64,000 bases of DNA from an uncultured Lachnospiraceae bacterium (GTDB taxonomy: Bacteria > Bacillota > Clostridia > Lachnospirales > Lachnospiraceae), in assembly GCA_905199445.1 (NCBI GenBank), contig CAJKGK010000004.1:82023-146022 (forward strand). The letters are read 5' to 3'. A model generated the notes under the pieces. That model saw only the letters and a program-made list of their open reading frames with translations, had not been told where the DNA came from and searched no databases. This document shows, piece after piece, positions 55,895 to 64,000 of this stretch (its first letter is position 1; each line of letters begins with the position of its first letter). The translations under genes were made by a program, and so were the position numbers.

Positions 55895-56755
55895 TTAAAA
55901 GACACGATAATCAGCCAGTTTATACGCCAGAAAATATGAAACTGATATAAATATCGTAGAAATAACCGATTTAAATAACCCTACTGCCGTTGCCGGTCCG
56001 TACTGGGCATCTATTAAACCTAACCGGTATACAAAAGTATCCAATATGTCTCCTGACTCATAAACCGCCTTACTGTAAAGGTTAAATACCTGGTCAAAAC
56101 CGGCATTGAGCACATTTCCAAGACTTAACACCATCATCAAAACAATAATCATACGGATTCCCGGCAGCGTCACATGCCATGTCTGACGCCACCGATTGGC
56201 TCCGTCAATTCGGGCAGCTTCATACAAATCCGTATCAATCCCAAGAATTGCTGCCAAATAAACAATCGCACCGTATCCGAAATTTTTCCATAAGTCAGTC
56301 ACAATTAAAGTTCCCTGAAAGTAATCATTGTCGCCCAGAAAAAATATTTCATCTCCGCCCAGAGCTGTAATTACCTGGTTAACAACGCCTGAACCAGGGG
56401 AAAGAATATCCAGAAAAATCCCCCCAAGAACAACCCATGATAAAAAGTAGGGAAGATATACAATTGTCTGCACTGTCTTTTTAAATCTGATGCGATGAAC
56501 TTCATTAAGCATTAAGGCAAATACAATGGGCACAACAAGCCCCAAAACAATTTTCCAGAATGCAATAATTACCGTATTCTTCATGGCTTGCCCAAAACCC
56601 GGAAGATTAAATACATACTCAAAATTTTTCAGGCCAATCCACTCTTGATTTCCAAACAACCCTTTACTCGGTATAAAATCCTGAAATGCAATGATAAGTC
56701 CACCCATCGGAACATAGCTGAAAATGAGAATAATAATCAAGCCAGGTAATAACAT
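55895..56755 (-). CDS. Carbohydrate ABC importer permease, LplB type (system 4), likely frameshifted at the N-terminus
   Basis: The uninterrupted frame gives 286 aa from ATG 56755, with six helices and YEAARIDGANRWRQTWHVTLPG, but this ATG has no ribosome site and the protein is about 25 residues shorter than its paralogues. A good start exists at ATG 56832 after GGAGGG; its frame closes soon after a run of seven A at 56814-56808. One more A would join it to the main frame as a 312-residue protein beginning MNGKERKKNRPKYTISV. So either an N-terminal frameshift, a sequencing error, or internal initiation. Confidence 0.8.
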   Translation of the reverse strand: MLLPGLIIILIFSYVPMGGLIIAFQDFIPSKGLFGNQEWIGLKNFEYVFNLPGFGQAMKNTVIIAFWKIVLGLVVPIVFALMLNEVHRIRFKKTVQTIVYLPYFLSWVVLGGIFLDILSPGSGVVNQVITALGGDEIFFLGDNDYFQGTLIVTDLWKNFGYGAIVYLAAILGIDTDLYEAARIDGANRWRQTWHVTLPGIRMIIVLMMVLSLGNVLNAGFDQVFNLYSKAVYESGDILDTFVYRLGLIDAQYGPATAVGLFKSVISTIFISVSYFLAYKLADYRVF

Positions 56756-56877
56756 TAAGTGCAGCGGTAATTCCTTCTTGAAAACTGATATCGTATATTT
56801 GGGCCTGTTTTTTTGCGTTCTTTGCCATTCATTGTATTCCCTCCTGTCATCCTTTATAGCCCTATAAATACTGACTG

Positions 56878-58515
56878 TTATTTATTTTCTTCATACCAGG
56901 CATTAACTTCGTCGGTCATATCCTGACCGCCGGCAGCTTTCCATTCCTCAACCACGGTATCAAAGGCATCCAATGATTCCTGGCCGGATATAATTTTAAT
57001 AAACACTTCATCCAGCATATCATCCAGTGTCGTTTTCTTTGTGGTCATCACATCACCAGCAGCACCTAAAAACTGATCATGAACAATTTCTACCTGATCA
57101 CTGCTCTGGTATTCCATAAGCAATTCCTGGCTGCCATTCTGGCCAAATACTCGATTCCAGCCCCAATAGGTTTTGTCTCCATTAAGTGCCTTATTACAAT
57201 AATCCCACATACTGTACATTTCACCATTTAAATCACCAGGATCCTGCGTTTTTAAATGTTCAGAAATTTCCTTTGTTGTCACCTGGTTTTTATTTGGCCC
57301 GCTCATATTCACTGGTGCCAATTTCCACAGCCCCTCTGCGCCATTGCCTGGGTTTGCATAAACTTCATATTCATTAAGTTCAGGATCCAGTACCTTTTCG
57401 CAATAAAGGTTCATCATCTGCACAAGCGCTTCCGGATGCTCACATTTTTTACTTACAACATACCAGCTTCCTGTAGCCATATGAATACCGGGACGCACCT
57501 TTTCCCCCGCCTGAGCCATTGGAATCATATACGGCATCCAGTCCGCGTTTTCATCGGCATTCACAACGCTCTGAAGATAATCCAGAGGTGAGGCATGGAA
57601 GCCATACATGGCGCCGCATTTTCCATTAACCAATGCCTCATTAGCCTTTTGGCCGTCATTGACATAAAATTCAGGATCCACCAGGCCCTCTGCATATAAT
57701 TCAGCCAGAGACCCCAACGCCTCCTTCATTTCCGGAGTCGTACTTCCGTAAACAAGCTTTCCGCTTCCATCATCAATCCAGTACTGCGGATAAGCGCCAT
57801 AAGCATTGCACCAGCCTTTAATATCAAACTGATTGCCATATAAGTCGGAACTAAGCGCCAGTCCTACACTCTGGTCTCCAGCATAATCCATAAATGCCTT
57901 AAGCACCGTTTTCAATTCTTCAATGGTTTTTGGCGCTTCCAGGTTCAATGCATCCAGCCAGTCCTGACGCAGCCACAGAATCTGTGCCATTTCCAGGTCA
58001 CAATCCAGAAATGGAAGACCATACTGTACATTGTCAATCATACTGGCCTTAATGGCAGAATCACCGCCAGCCTCCAGTAAACCTTTCAGATAGTCACTGG
58101 CATACTGGTCAATATATGGTCCCAAATCCACAATTAAATCAGCTTCCACAAGCCGTTTTAAATTGGCTTTATCTACAATGGCCACATCCGGTATATCACC
58201 AGAAGCAATTGCAGCATTAAACTTTTGCGTATATAAATCCGGGCTGGACGCAATCCAGGAGTACAAAACATCATATCCCAGCTCATCGGCAATCAGATCG
58301 GTCCATACATTATCCTCATAGGACTGATCCTTCAGATGCGCAAAAACATTAGATTCTACCATAGGATCCTGCTGTCTTACGAAAGTAATCGGTATCAGGC
58401 CATTTTCCCCGGTTTCAGCAGAATTTGCCTGAGGATTTGCTCCCGCATTTCCGCACCCGGCAAGTGCAGCTACAGACATGGTTGTTGCCATTAACATCAT
58501 CATTTTCTTTTTCAT
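56878..58515 (-). CDS. Sugar ABC importer binding protein, LplA type, lipoprotein (system 4)
   Basis: 545 aa. Basic start, hydrophobic core and lipobox LAGC, then a large family 1 binding domain. ATG 58515 is seven bases after AGGAGG; an ATG at 58521 is too close to the site. It follows the GH106-like gene by about 70 bases and heads the LplB-LplC-GH2 genes. Ligand unknown; the neighbouring GH2 and GH106-like enzymes suggest a plant-derived oligosaccharide. Confidence 0.9.
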   Translation of the reverse strand: MKKKMMMLMATTMSVAALAGCGNAGANPQANSAETGENGLIPITFVRQQDPMVESNVFAHLKDQSYEDNVWTDLIADELGYDVLYSWIASSPDLYTQKFNAAIASGDIPDVAIVDKANLKRLVEADLIVDLGPYIDQYASDYLKGLLEAGGDSAIKASMIDNVQYGLPFLDCDLEMAQILWLRQDWLDALNLEAPKTIEELKTVLKAFMDYAGDQSVGLALSSDLYGNQFDIKGWCNAYGAYPQYWIDDGSGKLVYGSTTPEMKEALGSLAELYAEGLVDPEFYVNDGQKANEALVNGKCGAMYGFHASPLDYLQSVVNADENADWMPYMIPMAQAGEKVRPGIHMATGSWYVVSKKCEHPEALVQMMNLYCEKVLDPELNEYEVYANPGNGAEGLWKLAPVNMSGPNKNQVTTKEISEHLKTQDPGDLNGEMYSMWDYCNKALNGDKTYWGWNRVFGQNGSQELLMEYQSSDQVEIVHDQFLGAAGDVMTTKKTTLDDMLDEVFIKIISGQESLDAFDTVVEEWKAAGGQDMTDEVNAWYEENK

Positions 58516-58551
58516 TTTCATTCCTCCTATACACACGGGGCGGCATCTCCT

Positions 58552-58559
58552 CCCCCCCC
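58552..58559 (-). other. Run of eight G in the leader of the system 4 binding protein
   Basis: Eight consecutive G on the minus strand, followed by AGGAG, about 37 bases before the binding-protein start. A similar eight-G run lies at 12788-12795 directly before the system 1 kinase start. Confidence 0.9.
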
Positions 58560-58584
58560 TTTTGTTTTCAATCCGGTTAAATGC

Positions 58585-61500
58585 TTATTTTTGATAATAG
58601 AGAACCGGACTAATCAAAATACCAGATGGTTTCAGCTGATACTCATAGGCCCAGGCAGCATCTTTTGTCCGGAAAGAATCCGGATGTCCCGGCCATGGCT
58701 CTGTGTGATTACAATTATGAAGCATGCCAAAAGTATTGACCCGATTGCCAAATGCAACCAATTCCAGCATATGTGAACCTTTTGAAAGTCCATGCACCGT
58801 CAGATTATAAGGCGAAAACGCAATCATTCCCCAATCCTTTCCATCCACTCTGACCTTGACTAAAGCACACCTAAACTGGGTTGCTCTAACCTGTATATCC
58901 CCGTCTTCAGCCAGTTCAAAAGGAATCTTATAGGTCAGGTTACCACCATAAAATGGCAGTCCCTGAACACACCAGTCTCCAAAAGCAATTTGTTTTCTTG
59001 CACGCTCCACAACCGTATTTTTTCCCCATACGCGAACACCAAAGTTTCCGAGAAGATACATCGCCTCCACATTGACACGATTAGAATAGGGCATTTTTAC
59101 AATCAATGTATTTTCTCCTTTTAAAAGTCCCGGAACACATACGGTTTGTATTGACCGGTCAACATAATACCCTGTAACAACCGGCGATATCTGTACCCCA
59201 TTCCAAAAAATCCGGGTATGTTGGGCATTTTCCATCGCCAGCCGTAAATCCGGCACTTCTGTTTCTGAACAGATGGTATATTTAAGACAAATCCAGTGCG
59301 CAGCCCCTTCAGCGCCTTTGGTCACCCATGGCTGAGCAAAAGCCTCCGTTCGCAGCGGATATCCTGCAAAGGTCCTGAACTTATTATCCAACCGCAAAAT
59401 TTCCTCTTTAGGCAGCCAGGGGCCGTCATCAAACCGCCCTTCCGCCATATCCAATACAAGCACATTGGGCTCCGCCAATTCCATATCCACAAATGCCGGT
59501 ATTGGAAGTTCTGTCAATGTCTTCTCCACCTCGGTCCGTGTCTCCTTTAGCATTTGATGTTTTTCAATCCCCTCATCTCCATCGGGGTCAAGACAGAGCA
59601 AAACCGAATCATGATCAAAAACTTTCTTTTCAATCCATGTTCTCCCATCTTTATATGTATACGCGATATCCTGGATATCACCAGACATGGCATCATAAAG
59701 CCTTGGTCTGTATTTACCGGAAATTTTAATAGTTATCTGACAAGCATCTGGGAGATCCGGATTCTTCATTTTATAGCAGTGAGCTAAAAACAGCCACAAT
59801 CTGCTGCCATCCCGACGAACCTGACTCAGCATATTTTTTACCCTGGCCCCGGTCTGATCACAGACATCTACAATGCGGTGAGCCTCCAGCGCTGTCAAAA
59901 TCTGATTTCGCGAAAAACCAACATTTTCACATTCAGCAGCAAACAGTTCCGCCTCCCGATCTTCTTGTGCATCAATACAAGATGGCCGTGTACCAGTAAA
60001 AATCACCCGTCCCCCCTTCGCCTTAAATGCTTTAAGGCGGCATATTGTACTGCGCCTTAAAGTCACACAGTTTGGCACAAGAATCACATCATAATTCATT
60101 TTTCCCACCACAACGGATTCACCAGCTTCCAGACATTCATCCGGCATCTGACTTTTCCAGAGAGCTTCGCATATAAAATCAAAATCAATAAGTCCAAACA
60201 GCAGCCACTGTGTAAGCTTTTTAAAGTTTTCATCCATCTCCTCGCGGATTCCCTGGGTCTGCTGCCTTGGCCCCCAGTACAGCCAGTAGGATTCTATAGG
60301 ATGAATAACACCAACACGAACAACAGGTTTTCCCCTTGTCAATGCTGTATTTAGTCTCGCAAAATAATTTTCTATGTTGGAATATTCCTCATACCACGGA
60401 GACTGATAACCAATCGATGCTGGATAATCTCTTTTGGCCTCCCCGGCCATGGATGTCCAGGTAAGATGATGGACACGCACCGTGACTCCCAAAGCAGCCT
60501 GCCAGTCTCCAGCCAGCTTATGTCCCCGAAAATCAAAATCCCAGTTTGTGACACCGTATAATTCACTGAGCATTCCCTCACAGCCATACTGATGAACCGC
60601 ACTCTGTGCCTGCTTGGCCGTATTCAATTCCCGTCCATCATAAAGCATATCAATCCCTGGTATATCAAAGGAACGATAAGAACGCATCGCTTCTCCCAAA
60701 ACCGCAGTTTGGGAAGCAAGGGTTGGCTCCTCCATCATATGACCAGTCAGGCAAATCCCATGATTCTGACACCATTGCCCAATCTGGTCCGCAAAAGCCT
60801 GCGTAAACCGTTCACACAGATGATCATGGTACCAGTAACGTTTGGTGGATATTTTTCCTTCCGGAAGTTCCCATATACATTCCGGAAGACTTTCCAGAAA
60901 ATCACAGCCATACGTTTGTTTATAAGTCACCGCAAAATCATCTGTAAAGGGAAGTCTTATTTCCCGTTTTTCATAAGCAGCTCCCAGAATAGCCTTTGGA
61001 CAAAACTGGGGTTCATCAGTAAAAATTGCCGGAACATCTTTTCCAAAATCATCTCCAAAATATTTGAAATACGATTCATGGGTTAATTCAATAAACCGCC
61101 TGACTGCTTCCGGATTCAATGTATCTACATAAGCCTGATTATTAAACCATGGATGATCTCCCGCAACTTCCCGGTAAAGGTACCACAGATCTGCATCATC
61201 AGAAATCCTGTCCCCGTTTTTTATATAACAATAAGATTTCAAGTATCCATTTTCCAGAGTAATACTGTATTTTCCAAGATAAAGCCTTCGATCCGTCTCC
61301 TTCAAACGTATCGGGGAAAGCAGCAAATAACGCTGACGATATTTCTCATCCACAGTGACCTTTCCACCTGCACTTCCGGATGGAAATCGGTCTTCATCGT
61401 AAAGCCATATTTTTAATCCCAACGTCTTCCCCTGATCGATCGCATAACGTACCATCTCCATATATTCATCCGAAAGATAAGGTAAATCCATCCCCGTCCT

Positions 61501-61677
61501 ACAGTGAATATGTGCCCCGCCCATCCCCATTCTTTTCAGATCTTTAAGAATATAATCCACATCCGATTTTGTCACTTTACAGTTCCAGGCCCAAAATGGC
61601 GCCCCTCTGTACTCATTCGTGGGATTTTGAAACAATTCTTTTTTCAGCTCTGATTCTCGATTTTTTCGATACAGCAT
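58585..61677 (-). CDS. GH106-like glycoside hydrolase, cytoplasmic
   Basis: 1030 aa. The N-terminus NPTNEYRGAPFWAWNCKVT followed by DLKRMGMGGAHIHCRTGM is the TIM-barrel start seen in GH106 alpha-L-rhamnosidases and their unclassified relatives. Acidic residues occur in IWLYDEDRFPSG and MLSELYGVTNWDFDF. The C-terminal third (about 720-1030) looks like beta-sandwich modules (FWNGVQISPVV, MPYSNRVNVEAMYLLGNFGVRVWG). No signal peptide, so it acts on imported substrate. First gene of the system 4 operon behind a sigma-A promoter. The rhamnosidase activity is an inference; distant members may have other specificities. Confidence 0.72.
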   Translation of the reverse strand: MLYRKNRESELKKELFQNPTNEYRGAPFWAWNCKVTKSDVDYILKDLKRMGMGGAHIHCRTGMDLPYLSDEYMEMVRYAIDQGKTLGLKIWLYDEDRFPSGSAGGKVTVDEKYRQRYLLLSPIRLKETDRRLYLGKYSITLENGYLKSYCYIKNGDRISDDADLWYLYREVAGDHPWFNNQAYVDTLNPEAVRRFIELTHESYFKYFGDDFGKDVPAIFTDEPQFCPKAILGAAYEKREIRLPFTDDFAVTYKQTYGCDFLESLPECIWELPEGKISTKRYWYHDHLCERFTQAFADQIGQWCQNHGICLTGHMMEEPTLASQTAVLGEAMRSYRSFDIPGIDMLYDGRELNTAKQAQSAVHQYGCEGMLSELYGVTNWDFDFRGHKLAGDWQAALGVTVRVHHLTWTSMAGEAKRDYPASIGYQSPWYEEYSNIENYFARLNTALTRGKPVVRVGVIHPIESYWLYWGPRQQTQGIREEMDENFKKLTQWLLFGLIDFDFICEALWKSQMPDECLEAGESVVVGKMNYDVILVPNCVTLRRSTICRLKAFKAKGGRVIFTGTRPSCIDAQEDREAELFAAECENVGFSRNQILTALEAHRIVDVCDQTGARVKNMLSQVRRDGSRLWLFLAHCYKMKNPDLPDACQITIKISGKYRPRLYDAMSGDIQDIAYTYKDGRTWIEKKVFDHDSVLLCLDPDGDEGIEKHQMLKETRTEVEKTLTELPIPAFVDMELAEPNVLVLDMAEGRFDDGPWLPKEEILRLDNKFRTFAGYPLRTEAFAQPWVTKGAEGAAHWICLKYTICSETEVPDLRLAMENAQHTRIFWNGVQISPVVTGYYVDRSIQTVCVPGLLKGENTLIVKMPYSNRVNVEAMYLLGNFGVRVWGKNTVVERARKQIAFGDWCVQGLPFYGGNLTYKIPFELAEDGDIQVRATQFRCALVKVRVDGKDWGMIAFSPYNLTVHGLSKGSHMLELVAFGNRVNTFGMLHNCNHTEPWPGHPDSFRTKDAAWAYEYQLKPSGILISPVLYYQK

Positions 61678-61733
61678 AATACCCTCCTTACCGTTTCCAA
61701 CATTTATACAACTATTATGTTTTAACTACGTTG

Positions 61734-61762
61734 ATTATACTAATATACTTCAATTTAAACAA
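61734..61762 (-). promoter_or_regulatory. Sigma-A promoter of the system 4 operon
   Basis: TTGTTT (61762-61757), 17-base spacer, TATAAT (61739-61734) on the minus strand, with a leader of about 50 bases to ATG 61677. Confidence 0.68.
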
Positions 61763-61832
61763 TATATTTTGTTGATTTATTCCAATATTTTAGTTGTTTT
61801 TATTCATTTAAATATATTTTATGTTTAAATTG
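61751..61832. promoter_or_regulatory. Separated 11-base inverted repeat at the system 4 promoter
   Basis: CAATTTAAACA (61751-61761) covers the -35 box, and its exact complement TGTTTAAATTG lies at 61822-61832, with 60 AT-rich bases between. Two operator half-sites for the ArsR-type regulator encoded upstream is a plausible reading, but AT-rich sequence raises the chance of coincidence. Confidence 0.4.
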
Positions 61833-61865
61833 TATTCATCCTTTTTCAAATCCCACAATTTATAT

Positions 61866-61934
61866 AAAAAAACGGCATACACCAAACCAATATCTCTGCT
61901 CACGCAAAGGTATTTGCCTGACATATACCGTCTT
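61866..61934 (-). terminator. Terminator after the ArsR-type regulator
   Basis: Outer arms AACGGCATA and TATACCGT pair with one mismatch around a long internal structure, followed on the minus strand by seven T. The loop is unusually long (about 50 bases). Confidence 0.55.
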
Positions 61935-61957
61935 CATTGTAAAACAAAAAGGCTGCC

Positions 61958-62899
61958 TTAAGCTCTTTCCGAATAGGCAATACTCATTATAATATCCTGA
62001 CCATAATCTCCGAATTTTTTTCCAAATATATTAAATCCGCCTTTATGCACAGCATCATCTTTGACACCGATTCTTACAAGAATCGTGTTTTTATCCATGA
62101 TTTTTAAATCTTCAACCGTACGGCTGCCTACCTTTTGATGATTGATATAGCAGCCATCGCTCCCAATTTCCCATATTGTCAGCAGACCATACTGTGTCCG
62201 CCCGGCAGACCAGGTTGGCGGCGTAATTTTCCCCCTTCTTTTTCCAAAGTCTCCAGGGCTTGTCCATGTGCCACATTCCAACCCGTTGATCCACAGTGTA
62301 ATATCAGACTTCCAGTCCTCACTATATCCCAGAACTTCCGAACAGACTTCCGCAGAAACACTTAAAGACTGGGGTATGCATTTATAAGGCATTCCACGCA
62401 ATCGATTGGGAAATGTATATTCAACATATCCGCGGGAACTCCACAAAATCTGAGCCGTTGTTCTTTCCGGCATATAGAATGACTGTTCCGTATCATCCAT
62501 TTCCAAAATACATTGTTCATTAGCCAGCCCACATGGCGGTTCCACTTCACAGCTTGTATAATTTCCCACCGGCATTTCCACAGTGAGCACACTATCTACA
62601 TCTGTATCTGCTTTTGTAAATCTAATATTAACCATATCTACAAACCTTGCACAAATCTTTGCATTTCCTCTGCTTCCCGGCTGTTCTTCTACAGTGACCA
62701 GTCCGGCATTTTGTAAAATCTTTATGTCTAAAGCCGCGCTGGATGGAGGAATTCCCATACTTTGAGAAATCTGAGAAATTGTCAGTTTTCCACTATTTAA
62801 CAATTGAAGTATACGAACCCTTACAGGCGAGGACAAAGCCTTCCCCAAACGATTCAGTTCCTCCACATCACCGATTCTCAGGCGAACATTTTTAGCCAT
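61958..62899 (-). CDS. Large ArsR-type HTH regulator with C-terminal ligand domain
   Basis: 313 aa. Residues 10-75 are an ArsR winged HTH (LGKALSSPVRVRILQLLNSG, then ISQISQSMGIPPSSAALDIKIL). Ordinary ArsR metal sensors are about 100 residues; here about 220 extra residues rich in beta strand follow, and no metal-binding Cys motif is evident in the HTH. The extra part probably senses a sugar. CGGAGG before ATG 62899. Placed directly upstream of, and in the same direction as, the system 4 operon. Confidence 0.8.
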   Translation of the reverse strand: MAKNVRLRIGDVEELNRLGKALSSPVRVRILQLLNSGKLTISQISQSMGIPPSSAALDIKILQNAGLVTVEEQPGSRGNAKICARFVDMVNIRFTKADTDVDSVLTVEMPVGNYTSCEVEPPCGLANEQCILEMDDTEQSFYMPERTTAQILWSSRGYVEYTFPNRLRGMPYKCIPQSLSVSAEVCSEVLGYSEDWKSDITLWINGLECGTWTSPGDFGKRRGKITPPTWSAGRTQYGLLTIWEIGSDGCYINHQKVGSRTVEDLKIMDKNTILVRIGVKDDAVHKGGFNIFGKKFGDYGQDIIMSIAYSERA

Positions 62900-62985
62900 C
62901 AGCCTTTACCTCCGTTTTCAATAGTATGGTCAGATTTTATTTCCTATACACTAAGATTATCATAAATATTGCCGCTGCGTCAAAG

Positions 62986-64000
62986 TCAAGGCGTATTTTT
63001 AATTTCTTGAATTTTTAAATTTTCAGGCTTTTTATCAAAAGCCTTTCCCGTTATAAAAAACACCAGCGGAATGCTCAGGGCAGCCAGCCACCCCACAGGC
63101 CATGAAAACCAAAGGCCCACACGGTCAAAGGCCATTCCAAAGCCAGCAGCCGCAGCTACTTTCGCCGCAGGTTCCAGCACACTCCCCACGGTAGACACAA
63201 ACATCTTTCCCATGCCCCTAAACAAGTTAAGAAACACATACATTAAGCCGCACAGCCAGTAAAACATGGTCACAATATTCAAATATTCCTGAGCAATGGC
63301 AATCACCTCTGTCTCGGAAGCCGACACAAAAAGTGTCACAAAAGGAACTGCCAGCAAACGAATGACAATCATAAGCACCAATCCCACGGATACATTAATT
63401 ACCGCTCCAACACCTACACCCTGGCGAATTCTTTTGAAATTATGTGACCCGAAATTCTGACCGACAAAGGTGGAAACAGCCATACCTACGCTTTGCAGAG
63501 GCATAAGGGCAATCTGCTCAATTTTATTGGAAGCAGTGTAGGCGGCCACTGTATCTGTACCATAATTGTTAATCATGGACTGAACAAGCAGCATCCCCAG
63601 AGAAGTCACACCGTTTTGAACCGCCATGGGAAGTCCTATACGTATAATCTGCCCCAGCGTGGAAAAATCGGGACGCAGACTTTCTCTGTTCAGATGAAGC
63701 AGGGGATATTTCTTTTTCACAATCCACAGGCAAAATACTGATGACAGTGCCTGAGCAATAACCGTAGCTACAGCCACACCCACAACACCCCAGTGAAAGC
63801 ATACAACAAAAACCAGATCCAGCACAATATTGGTGATACTGGAAATAATCAGGGCATACAATGGTGATTTGGAATCCCCCAGAGCCCTCATAATATTAGC
63901 AAACATATTATAGGAGATAGGCGCAATCGCGCAAAGATTATTCACAAGTAAATAAGCTCTGGCATCCGAAAAAATCTCATCCGGGGTATGCATGAGACGA
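62986..64000 (-). CDS. MATE-family exporter, 5' end beyond the window
   Basis: At least 338 codons, open through the right edge (RLMHTPDEIF at the border corresponds to the start of the third or fourth helix), so the first 100 or so residues are missing. Typical MATE blocks are NIMRALGDSKSPLYALIISSITNIVLD and GMAVSTFVGQNFG. It is related to the MATE protein at 51809-53197 but is not a copy of it. It ends 86 bases before the ArsR-type regulator. Confidence 0.87.
   Translation of the reverse strand, partial: RLMHTPDEIFSDARAYLLVNNLCAIAPISYNMFANIMRALGDSKSPLYALIISSITNIVLDLVFVVCFHWGVVGVAVATVIAQALSSVFCLWIVKKKYPLLHLNRESLRPDFSTLGQIIRIGLPMAVQNGVTSLGMLLVQSMINNYGTDTVAAYTASNKIEQIALMPLQSVGMAVSTFVGQNFGSHNFKRIRQGVGVGAVINVSVGLVLMIVIRLLAVPFVTLFVSASETEVIAIAQEYLNIVTMFYWLCGLMYVFLNLFRGMGKMFVSTVGSVLEPAAKVAAAAGFGMAFDRVGLWFSWPVGWLAALSIPLVFFITGKAFDKKPENLKIQEIKNTP

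Noticed and set aside
61866..61934. Structured RNA element downstream of the ArsR-type gene
   Set aside because: Outer pairing plus a T run is adequately explained as a terminator with a long loop; inner pairings are weak.

Overview
The window reads as one stretch of chromosome from a Gram-positive, anaerobic, plant-glycan-using gut-type Firmicute, most likely of the Lachnospiraceae. The reasons are strong AGGAGG ribosome sites, sigma-A-type promoters, lipoprotein-anchored binding proteins, YesM/YesN-type two-component pairs and many LplB/LplC-type sugar importers. The taxonomic call is an inference from gene content. I saw no rRNA, tRNA, insertion sequence, phage gene or CRISPR array.

Layout. 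(1) 1-3333: end of a malonate decarboxylase locus: mdcA (running off the left edge), a divergent LysR regulator and an mdcB/citG cofactor synthase. (2) 3341-12780: oligosaccharide system 1: GH78-type rhamnosidase, LplC, LplB, binding protein, then response regulator and histidine kinase. (3) 12930-18943: a tightly coupled sugar operon (L-fucose/arabinose-isomerase-fold enzyme, transketolase split into two proteins, FGGY kinase) divergent from a nucleoside-hydrolase-like protein; the layout resembles the apulose-4-phosphate transketolase route. (4) 18975-24341: PucR regulator, a Lon-type AAA+ ATPase without protease domain, and a divergent old-yellow-enzyme/Fe-S reductase. (5) 24400-30440: YtrA-type GntR regulator with an ABC exporter, an HtrA protease, and a polar amino-acid ABC importer whose binding protein and permease are fused. 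(6) 30631-39049: sugar system 2 (ThuA-like protein, TIM-barrel isomerase/epimerase, binding protein, two permeases, kinase, regulator), in which three genes carry a disabling or near-disabling lesion. (7) 39298-44426: dipeptide/oligopeptide ABC importer with a two-domain fused ATPase. (8) 44731-51500: arabinoside system 3: binding protein, LplC, LplB, GH51 arabinofuranosidase and an AraC activator broken at a run of nine G. (9) 51809-58515 and 58585-62899: a MATE exporter, then system 4: GH2 enzyme, LplC, LplB, binding protein, GH106-like enzyme and a large ArsR-type regulator. (10) 62986-64000: a second MATE protein running off the right edge.

How it works together. Four CUT1-type importers bring in oligosaccharides, and the paired glycosidases (GH78, GH51, GH2, GH106-like) have no signal peptides, so cleavage is intracellular. 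None of the four importers has its own ATPase here, which fits a shared MsmX-type ATPase encoded elsewhere. Each system has its own local regulator.

Five coding lesions sit between 32 and 57 kb: two in-frame nonsense codons and three frameshifts that would all be repaired by one extra base in a homopolymer. They may be real decay or phase variation, or sequencing errors; the window alone cannot decide.
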